From positions 1 through 5,541 of the forward strand of contig LCEJ01000043.1 of the NCBI GenBank assembly GCA_000997105.1: a DNA stretch of 5,541 nt, given 5' to 3'. Both the position numbers and the translations under genes were made by a program. Below, one piece after another: positions 1 to 4,596 of this stretch. The stretch comes from Candidatus Daviesbacteria bacterium GW2011_GWA2_42_7. Lineage in GTDB: Bacteria; Patescibacteriota; Microgenomatia; Daviesbacterales; UBA10151. The number at the start of each line of letters is the position of its first letter. The first letter of the stretch is position 1. Below the pieces are notes generated by a model. That model was not told the origin of the DNA and did not search any database. It saw only the letters and a program-made list of their open reading frames with translations.

Positions 1-990
1 TTCTTTAAACTTCTCTGAGCTAATTTTCCGCAGGTATTCCATCGGTTTTAAGCCTTGGGGAACATCAAAAATCGGGAAGATCGGCTTACCTAAAGTCATT
101 TCAAATCCACACTGGTCAGCAATTTTGACGGTACTTAAGATTGCCTCTGGTAATTCTGCAAACAAATTCTCCATCTCTTGAGTGGAACGGATATAAAGAT
201 TCGGGGTGTCGATCATCCTCAGTCGGTTTATATCCTTAATAAACTTTCCGGTTTGGACACAAAGCACGGCATCCTGTGCCTCTGCATCATCAGAACTTAC
301 ATAGTGGTAGTCATTGGTGGCAACAATCGGGATTCCAAGTTTAGGGCTTAAAGTTTTTACAGCCTTCCACCAGACCTTTTGGAATTTTTCCATCCTTTGC
401 ATATCCTGCCTTACATTAGGATCCAGTTCTGAAGTTGTTAAAATTTTGGTGTATTCATGGTCCTGCAGTTCCAGAAAAAAATTCCCTTCCCCGAAAATCT
501 CAAGGTATTTTTTGGCTATCTCTTCACCCATCCTAAAATCATCTTCCTTCAAACTTTCGGCAAACTCCCCGCCTGCACAACCTGATAGGGCAATCACACC
601 CTCATGGAATTCCTTCAGTAACTCTTTATCAACCCTAGGCTTGTAATAATAACCATCCAGGTGGGCAACAGAGACCATCTTCATTAAATTTTTATAACCC
701 TGGTAGTTTTTAGCCAGAAGTGTCAAATGATATGGCTCGGTATCAAGTTTGCCTTCTTTATCCTTGTGTGACCTTTTGGCCACATAAACTTCACAGCCGA
801 TAATGGGTTTTATCCCTTCGGCAAGGCAAGCCTTGTAAAATTCTATGGCTCCATACATCACCCCATGGTCGGTCATGGCGACTGCCGGCATCCCCATCTC
901 TTTTACAGCTTTAACCAGCTTATTTACCTTGGATAAACCATCAAGTAATGAATATTCTGTATGGCCGTGAAGATGAATAAAAGAAGACAT
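1..990 (-). CDS. dnaE: DNA polymerase III alpha subunit, N-terminal part (runs off left edge)
   Basis: Replicative DNA polymerase (family C), cytoplasmic, at the replication fork. I translated the minus strand from the ATG at 990-988: 330 codons stay open to the window edge, out of the 1000 or more residues usual for DnaE. The N-terminus is a PHP domain: HLHGHTEYSLLDG at residues 6-18, MTDHG at 39-43 and GCEVYVA at 65-71. Further on come TNDYHY followed by DDAEAQDAVLCVQTGK, the family pattern at the end of the PHP domain, and then the entry to the palm. The PHP histidines and acids look intact; in many bacteria this domain binds metal and may proofread, but that is family knowledge. No Shine-Dalgarno lies before the ATG (GGTT immediately precedes it). 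It follows gatB by 48 bp on the same strand and may have its own promoter. Polymerase active-site aspartates are outside the window. Family certain; DnaE rather than PolC follows from PHP at the extreme N-terminus with no OB or exonuclease segment. Confidence 0.96.
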   Translation of the reverse strand, partial: MSSFIHLHGHTEYSLLDGLSKVNKLVKAVKEMGMPAVAMTDHGVMYGAIEFYKACLAEGIKPIIGCEVYVAKRSHKDKEGKLDTEPYHLTLLAKNYQGYKNLMKMVSVAHLDGYYYKPRVDKELLKEFHEGVIALSGCAGGEFAESLKEDDFRMGEEIAKKYLEIFGEGNFFLELQDHEYTKILTTSELDPNVRQDMQRMEKFQKVWWKAVKTLSPKLGIPIVATNDYHYVSSDDAEAQDAVLCVQTGKFIKDINRLRMIDTPNLYIRSTQEMENLFAELPEAILSTVKIADQCGFEMTLGKPIFPIFDVPQGLKPMEYLRKISSEKFKE

Positions 991-994
991 AACC

Positions 995-1015
995 GGAAGT
1001 TATTGTAACACTTCC
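995..1015. repeat. Inverted repeat in the gatB-dnaE spacer
   Basis: GGAAGT (995-1000) and ACTTCC (1010-1015) are perfect 6-bp complements around a 9-nt loop, ending 4 bp before the dnaE start codon. The loop contains the candidate -10 hexamer. No T-run follows in the minus direction, so it does not look like an intrinsic terminator. In a gatB-dnaE read-through transcript it would form a small hairpin next to the dnaE start; as DNA it could be an operator. Function unknown. Confidence 0.4.
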
Positions 1016-1030
1016 CCAAACAACCCTTAA
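1002..1030 (-). promoter_or_regulatory. Possible dnaE promoter with extended -10
   Basis: Read on the minus strand, TG-T-TACAAT (1010-1002) matches an extended -10 element (TGnTATAAT, one mismatch). The -35 position at 17 bp spacing (1030-1025) reads TTAAGG, which is weak. The transcription start would fall around 995-994, giving a dnaE leader of only 4-5 nt. The same bases lie inside an inverted repeat. dnaE could equally be read only from the gat operon. Confidence 0.4.
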
Positions 1031-1045
1031 TCCCCCAACTACCCC
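1014..1045 (-). other. G-quadruplex-type motif at the gatB stop / gatB-dnaE spacer
   Basis: On the minus (coding) strand there are four G-runs: GGGG (1045-1042), GGGGG (1036-1032), GGG (1026-1024) and GGGG (1017-1014), with loops of 5, 5 and 6 nt. This fits the usual consensus of four G-runs of at least three with loops of 1-7. The motif spans the gatB TAG stop and most of the 48-bp spacer. Folding in DNA or mRNA is inference. Confidence 0.5.
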
Positions 1046-2346
1046 AACTTTCCCTCTAGAATCTCCCGGACTTTTCCGGCATCAACTTTCCCCCCTGTTT
1101 TTCTCATTGCAGCCCCCACTAGGGCCTGGATCACCGTTACCTTGCCTTTCTTGTAAGATTCCACCAGATCTGGGTTTTCAGAAATTACCTCTTCAGCAAT
1201 CCTCCCCAATTCCCCTATATCCCCTATCACCCCTACATCCATAACTTTTATCTTCTCAGCCACTTTTACACTAATGTCGGGCTTCTGGTTAATAATATAA
1301 TTGGCAATCTGCCTTGGTCCTACTCCTAACTTTCTTCCGTCTTCTACAGAAGATTCAAAAAACTCTGCCATCTCTTTCGACTCGCTCAAAATCTTCGCAT
1401 TTGACTCACTTAACCCATACTCACTCATAAATCTCGTCTCTTTTTTCCAAGGCAACTCCGGTGCCGACTCTCTGATCCTCTGAATCTCTGACTCGCTGAT
1501 CCTAAGTTCCGGCAAATCCGGTTCCGGGAAGTATCTATAATCATGGGCCTCTTCCTTGCTTCTTTGAAGATATGTTTCCTTTTTCTCCTCATTCCACCCC
1601 CGTGTTTCCTGGGTCAGCTTCTCACCCCTCTCCAAAGCCTCAATCTGCCTTTTTATCTCATATTCAATTGCTGCCACCATAAACCGGAAAGAGTTGATAT
1701 TTTTTAGCTCCACCCTATAAGGAGGCAACTCCTTTTGACCGACCGGACGGACGGAAATATTTGCTTCCAGGCGCATATCACCCCTTTCCATATCTGCATT
1801 GGAAACCCCAAGGTACCTAAAAAGTTGCTGCAGTTTTTTGGCATAATCCCTAACTTGTGCAGTGTCTGTAAAATCCGGCTCAGTGACAATCTCCACCAGT
1901 GGTACCCCCGACCTATTAAAGTCAATTAATGTCACACCTCCGATGTGCGATAACTTCCCTGTATCCTCTTCCTGATGCGCGCGATTAATTCTAATCCTTC
2001 TTTTTCCCTCTAATCCTACTACCTCCATCTCCCCTCTTACACAAAGTGGCCACCTGTATTGGGAAATCTGGTAACCCTTGGCAAGGTCAGGATAAAAATA
2101 GTTCTTTCTTTCAAAGCGGGAAACCTCAGCAACTTTGCACCCCAAGGCCAAACCAATTTTCATACACCCCTCAATTGCTTTTTCGTTAATGTAAGGCAAA
2201 GCCCCGGGCAACCCTAAACAAACAGGACAAGTATGGGTATTGGGTTTCTCCCCAAAATAATCCGCACTGCACCTGCAAAACATTTTTGACTTGGTGTTTA
2301 GTTCAACATGTACTTCCAACCCCATTACCGGTTCATATTTACTCAT
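1039..2346 (-). CDS. gatB: Asp-tRNA(Asn)/Glu-tRNA(Gln) amidotransferase subunit B, short tail
   Basis: GatB binds the mischarged tRNA, activates the Glu or Asp side chain with ATP and receives ammonia from GatA. It is a cytoplasmic member of the GatCAB complex. The 435 residues show the family series: GLEVHVEL (9-16), a four-cysteine zinc site (C24, C26, C40, C43), KNYFYPDLAKGYQISQY (81-97), RAHQEEDTGKL (122-132) and DFNRSGVPLVEIVTEPD (142-158). YFPEPDLPEL is present further on. The C-terminal tail domain is recognisable at its end (LVGAAMRKTGGK) but lacks about 40 residues present in typical GatB of about 475. The gap falls between the ANYIINQ segment and the DVGVIGDIGELGRI segment. Its ATG overlaps the end of gatA by 8 bp and is served by GGAGG at 2359-2355, the only convincing Shine-Dalgarno in the window. 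Function is confident; the effect of the shorter tail on tRNA binding is unknown. Confidence 0.97.
   Translation of the reverse strand: MSKYEPVMGLEVHVELNTKSKMFCRCSADYFGEKPNTHTCPVCLGLPGALPYINEKAIEGCMKIGLALGCKVAEVSRFERKNYFYPDLAKGYQISQYRWPLCVRGEMEVVGLEGKRRIRINRAHQEEDTGKLSHIGGVTLIDFNRSGVPLVEIVTEPDFTDTAQVRDYAKKLQQLFRYLGVSNADMERGDMRLEANISVRPVGQKELPPYRVELKNINSFRFMVAAIEYEIKRQIEALERGEKLTQETRGWNEEKKETYLQRSKEEAHDYRYFPEPDLPELRISESEIQRIRESAPELPWKKETRFMSEYGLSESNAKILSESKEMAEFFESSVEDGRKLGVGPRQIANYIINQKPDISVKVAEKIKVMDVGVIGDIGELGRIAEEVISENPDLVESYKKGKVTVIQALVGAAMRKTGGKVDAGKVREILEGKLG
1204..1233 (-). repeat. 9-bp G-rich repeat in gatB with G-quadruplex pattern
   Basis: On the coding strand four GGGG runs (1233-1230, 1224-1221, 1215-1212, 1207-1204) are separated by 5, 5 and 4 nt, so the period is 9, 9 and 8 bp. 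They encode most of VGVIGDIGELGRI, in which glycine recurs every third residue. The pattern fits a G-quadruplex consensus. It lies in the shortened tail domain of GatB. Confidence 0.6.
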
Positions 2347-3730
2347 TCCCTAATCCTCCTACTCCTTCTAATCCCTCAATATTTGGTTTCCTAAGATGAC
2401 ACTCAGTATTCTGTTCATAAACCTCTCCCACATTTAGAATTGTTTCCTCATCCATATATTTTCCGAGTATTTGTAAGCCCACAGGTAAACCATCAGAAAA
2501 CCCACAGGGTACGGAAAGGCCAGGGATTCCGGCCAAACTGGCGGGAATGGTATAGGCATCGGAGAGATACATCGTTAGAGGATCAGCCGTTTTTTCTCCT
2601 AGATTCCAAGCCACCGTGGGAGAAACAGGTCCCACAATCACATCACATTTTTCAAAGGCTTCCTCAAAATCCTGTTTAATAAGAGTCCTCACTTTGGCAG
2701 CTTTAGCAAAATAGTCATCATAATATCCTGTAGATAAAGCAAAAGTCCCAAGCATTATTCTCCTTTTAGCCTCTGCCCCAAAATCCTCTCTTCCGGAACC
2801 AAACCTTATTCCATCAAACCTGGCCAGATTTGAGGATACTTCGGAAGACATAATTATGTAATAGACAGCCACTGCATATTCCGTATGAGGCAGACTTACC
2901 TCTATAATTTCTGCCCCCAAATCTTCCAGCTTTTTAATAGCTTCCCTAATAACTTTTTCTACACCGGAATCCAGACCCTTTCCAAAATACTCCTTCGGCA
3001 TTCCCACCCTAAGTCCATTCAAATTATTCTTAAATCGTAGATCTTTAATCGTAAATCCGTTCTGCACACAATTACTGTCGTACCCATCCGGACCAGAAAT
3101 CCACTCCAAAACCTGCCTAGCATCAGCAACACTTTTGGTAATTGGTCCTACCTGATCCAGTGAGGAAGCCATGGCAATTGAGCCATACCTGGAAACTCTT
3201 CCATAACTTGGTTTTAGTCCTACTACTCCACAAAGAGAAGCCGGCTGCCGAATAGAGCCTCCTGTATCTGTTCCCAAAGCAAAAGTACAAAGGTCGGCTG
3301 CCACGGCTGCTGCCGAGCCGCTGGAAGAGCCTCCGGGAACCTTTTCTAAATCCCAGGGGTTTTTTGTTGCTCCATAAGCCGAGTTTTCCCCTGAAGAACC
3401 CATGGCAAACTCATCCAAATTTGTTTTTCCAATCACGCTTATCCCCTGAGACAAAAGTTTTTCAACCACTGTAGCGTTATATGGAGGTAAAAAGTTACTC
3501 AATATTTTAGACCCTGCGGTGGTAACAATATTTTGAGTACAAATTATATCCTTTATAGCTGCCGGAATACCGTTAGAACTTTCCTGAACATTAAGAAAAG
3601 TATTTAACTTTGGATTCAATTCCTTAATTCTCCCTAAATAAGCGTGATTTAACTCCTCCTTAGAGAATTCATTTTTCTCCAAAGCCTCTAGGGTTCCTAT
3701 TAAAGTTAGTTTCGTTAAATCATCATTCAT
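2339..3730 (-). CDS. gatA: Asp-tRNA(Asn)/Glu-tRNA(Gln) amidotransferase subunit A
   Basis: GatA is the glutaminase subunit: it hydrolyses glutamine and passes ammonia to GatB. It belongs to the amidase-signature family, and the catalytic Lys-Ser-Ser triad is visible as K60 (GIPAAIKD), S135 (GGSSSGSA, 133-140) and S159 (TDTGGSIRQPA, 154-164). The spacing (75 and 24 residues) matches characterised GatA. Length is 463 residues against roughly 470-485. The stretch between FLNVQE and GIPAAIKD is about 20 residues shorter than usual, and a glycine-rich 12-residue extension is added at the C-terminus. The loop around residues 225-236 (GFTIKDLRFKNN) is encoded by a copy of the 7-bp repeat array that also fills the gatC-gatA spacer. 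The ATG at 3730-3728 lies inside that array and has no Shine-Dalgarno. The frame upstream is closed by the gatC TAG, 10 codons away. Probably co-transcribed with gatC and gatB. Confidence 0.97.
   Translation of the reverse strand: MNDDLTKLTLIGTLEALEKNEFSKEELNHAYLGRIKELNPKLNTFLNVQESSNGIPAAIKDIICTQNIVTTAGSKILSNFLPPYNATVVEKLLSQGISVIGKTNLDEFAMGSSGENSAYGATKNPWDLEKVPGGSSSGSAAAVAADLCTFALGTDTGGSIRQPASLCGVVGLKPSYGRVSRYGSIAMASSLDQVGPITKSVADARQVLEWISGPDGYDSNCVQNGFTIKDLRFKNNLNGLRVGMPKEYFGKGLDSGVEKVIREAIKKLEDLGAEIIEVSLPHTEYAVAVYYIIMSSEVSSNLARFDGIRFGSGREDFGAEAKRRIMLGTFALSTGYYDDYFAKAAKVRTLIKQDFEEAFEKCDVIVGPVSPTVAWNLGEKTADPLTMYLSDAYTIPASLAGIPGLSVPCGFSDGLPVGLQILGKYMDEETILNVGEVYEQNTECHLRKPNIEGLEGVGGLGNE
2342..2377 (-). 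repeat. Four 9-bp repeats forming the GatA C-terminal extension
   Basis: Coding-strand units GAGGGATTA, GAAGGAGTA, GGAGGATTA and GGGAATGAG encode EGL-EGV-GGL-GNE, the last 12 residues of GatA. Related GTAGTAGGATTAG (2022-2010) occurs inside gatB and matches 12 of 13 bases of GTAGGAGGATTAG (2362-2350). The last unit is diverged. Confidence 0.55.
2355..2359 (-). promoter_or_regulatory. gatB ribosome binding site
   Basis: GGAGG on the minus strand with 8 nt to the gatB ATG (2346-2344). It lies inside the last codons of gatA, in a 9-bp repeat that encodes the GatA C-terminal extension. It supports the chosen gatB start and coupling to gatA translation. Confidence 0.7.
3023..3057 (-). repeat. 7-bp repeat array inside gatA
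   Basis: Five heptads on the coding strand: GATTTAC, GATTAAA, GATCTAC, GATTTAA, GAATAAT. They match the first five heptads of the gatC-gatA spacer array at 30 of 35 positions, in the same order and the same reading frame. They encode roughly GFTIKDLRFKNN in a GatA loop that varies between family members. Confidence 0.75.
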
Positions 3731-3756
3731 AAATCTTAAATCATTAATCGTAAATC
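3715..3756 (-). repeat. 7-bp repeat array in the gatC-gatA spacer and gatA start
   Basis: Six consecutive heptads on the coding strand: GATTTAC, GATTAAT, GATTTAA, GATTTAT, GAATGAT, GATTTAA. They occupy 26 of the 30 spacer bases (3731-3756) and continue into gatA. The gatA ATG is made from the last two bases of the fourth heptad's AT and the first G of the fifth. There is no room for a Shine-Dalgarno in the spacer. Confidence 0.8.
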
Positions 3757-3760
3757 TAGC

Positions 3761-4051
3761 CTACTCCTCAAACACTCCTTTTGTTATAAAAAATCCATTT
3801 TTCTTTTGAGAGGCATTTTTTAGCGCTTCATCCTGGCTTAAACTAACCCTAGGGGTATCATCAGACATAACGTTGCTCGATCCTACAACATTAAATATAG
3901 GCTCAATATTTTTTATATCCACATTACTTAATTGATCAACATAGTCCAGGATTTTAGAGAGCTGTTCTGAGGATTTTACAATCTCTTCTTCTGAAAGAGG
4001 CAAATTCGCAAGCTTGGCAACTTTTTTGACCTGGTCTCCTATCAACCTCAT
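3761..4051 (-). CDS. gatC: Asp-tRNA(Asn)/Glu-tRNA(Gln) amidotransferase subunit C
   Basis: GatC is the small subunit that wraps around GatA and holds it to GatB. I start at the ATG at 4051-4049, giving 96 residues, close to the family's usual 95 or so. Visible family pattern: VKKVAKLANLPLSEEEI near the N-terminus, QLSKILDYVDQL in the middle, VDIKNIEP, then a degenerate C-terminal part (DDTPRVSLSQDEALKNA). The usual final NAP and VP motifs are replaced by NAS and ITKGV. A TTG two codons upstream (4057-4055) is open, but the promoter places the transcript start on the ATG itself, so I reject it. It is the first gene of the gat operon, and its TAG stop is in the same frame as gatA 30 bp later. 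Confidence 0.93.
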   Translation of the reverse strand: MRLIGDQVKKVAKLANLPLSEEEIVKSSEQLSKILDYVDQLSNVDIKNIEPIFNVVGSSNVMSDDTPRVSLSQDEALKNASQKKNGFFITKGVFEE

Positions 4052-4057
4052 ACCCAA

Positions 4058-4086
4058 ATTATACTTTAACCTCTATCTTCTGTTAA
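4058..4086 (-). promoter_or_regulatory. gatC operon promoter giving a leaderless mRNA
   Basis: Minus strand: TTAACA (4086-4081, one mismatch to TTGACA), a 17-bp spacer, then a perfect TATAAT (4063-4058). Counting the last -10 base as -7 puts +1 at 4051, the A of the gatC ATG. No Shine-Dalgarno could fit. This is the best promoter match in the window. Confidence 0.8.
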
Positions 4087-4092
4087 GGGAGA

Positions 4093-4112
4093 AAAATCAA
4101 GTACTTGTTTTT
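4093..4112. promoter_or_regulatory. Palindromic candidate operator between divergent promoters
   Basis: AAAATCAAGTACTTGTTTTT: a perfect 10-bp palindrome CAAGTACTTG (4098-4107), extended to 20 bp with a single T/T mismatch pair (4097 with 4108). It overlaps the -35 of the plus-strand promoter and lies 6 bp from the gatC -35. The position and symmetry suit a dimeric repressor, but no regulator gene is in the window. Confidence 0.45.
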
Positions 4113-4134
4113 AGGCAAATGTTTTCGCTATAGT
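4105..4134 (+). promoter_or_regulatory. Promoter of the helical protein / Nudix pair
   Basis: TTGTTT (4105-4110), an 18-bp spacer, and TATAGT (4129-4134). The predicted start is near 4141, leaving a leader of about 3 nt (ACC) before the ATG at 4144. There is no Shine-Dalgarno. It is weaker than the gatC promoter and points the opposite way. Confidence 0.6.
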
Positions 4135-4143
4135 TTATTAACC

Positions 4144-4596
4144 ATGGATGATTCAGATAACAAGGAACCACAAGTAGCAACCCAGCCCAATACCGGTAAT
4201 GACGAGGCCTCTGTGGTTATGAACATGGAGAGCATGATCAAAACCCTGATTGCTTCCCAGGAAAAGTTTAAAGAGGAGCTCGGGAAACACCAGGACCTTT
4301 TGAATGCCATCTTTGAAAACGATTCTACTTATCAGGAACACTCAGAAGCAGCCAAAGCAGCTGCTAAAATAAAATCAGCCACCAAACAACAGGTCTTAAA
4401 ACAACCTCAAGCAGCAGACCTGGCCAACAAAGTTAAAATCCTGCGTTCCGAACTGAAGGAGAATAAAGCCAGCCTCTCTGATTACTTAAGGGAATTTCAA
4501 AGGATGTCCGGGATTAGTGAGATAGAAGGCCACGATGGGGAAATAAGGGAAATCGTTTTTACTGCCAAACTGGTCAATAAATCCTCCAGGTTATGA
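4144..4596 (+). CDS. Unrecognised helical, coiled-coil-like protein
   Basis: I do not recognise this 150-residue protein. No signal peptide or membrane segment is visible, so it is probably cytoplasmic. Residues 1-22 are polar and acidic and likely disordered. Residues 25-58 look like an amphipathic helix. Residues 68-83 are Ala/Lys-rich. Residues 92-121 look like a second charged helix, and the C-terminus (EIEGHDGEIREIVFTAKLV, 126-144) is more structured, followed by a basic tail. The start is the ATG at 4144, just after the predicted transcription start. An open TTG at 4105 would lie within the promoter and add a non-homogeneous 13 residues. Its TGA stop overlaps the next gene's ATG (ATGA, 4593-4596), so the two are probably translated together. 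That pairing suggests, but does not show, a shared role with the Nudix enzyme. Confidence 0.85.
   Translation: MDDSDNKEPQVATQPNTGNDEASVVMNMESMIKTLIASQEKFKEELGKHQDLLNAIFENDSTYQEHSEAAKAAAKIKSATKQQVLKQPQAADLANKVKILRSELKENKASLSDYLREFQRMSGISEIEGHDGEIREIVFTAKLVNKSSRL

Noticed and set aside
314..646. 110-codon open frame on the plus strand opposite dnaE
   Set aside because: It is antisense to a clear DnaE PHP-domain coding sequence and its product shows no family pattern; same for the short plus-strand frames opposite gatB and gatA (1301-1483, 1735-1929, 2440-2679).
1380..1505. Recurrent GAGTC-containing codons (Ser-Glu-Ser) in gatB
   Set aside because: The residues sit at positions that are acidic or serine-rich in ordinary GatB, so the recurrence needs no special explanation.
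1725..1925. Second minus-strand frame inside gatB
   Set aside because: It overlaps the central conserved part of GatB in another frame and has no features of its own.
3715..3756. Short CRISPR-like array
   Set aside because: The heptads are directly abutting with no spacers, so this is a degenerate tandem repeat rather than CRISPR.
4049..4057. TTG start two codons upstream for gatC
   Set aside because: The TATAAT at 4063-4058 places transcription start at the ATG (4051), so the TTG would not be in the mRNA; the ATG also gives the usual GatC length.
4105..4143. TTG start at 4105 for the helical protein (13 extra residues)
   Set aside because: It falls in the -35 region of the gene's own promoter and the ATG at 4144 sits just after the predicted transcription start.
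4128..4341. Minus-strand frames of about 60 codons opposite the helical protein, and 4574-4822 opposite the Nudix gene
   Set aside because: They are antisense to better supported genes, have no promoter or ribosome site and no recognisable protein features.
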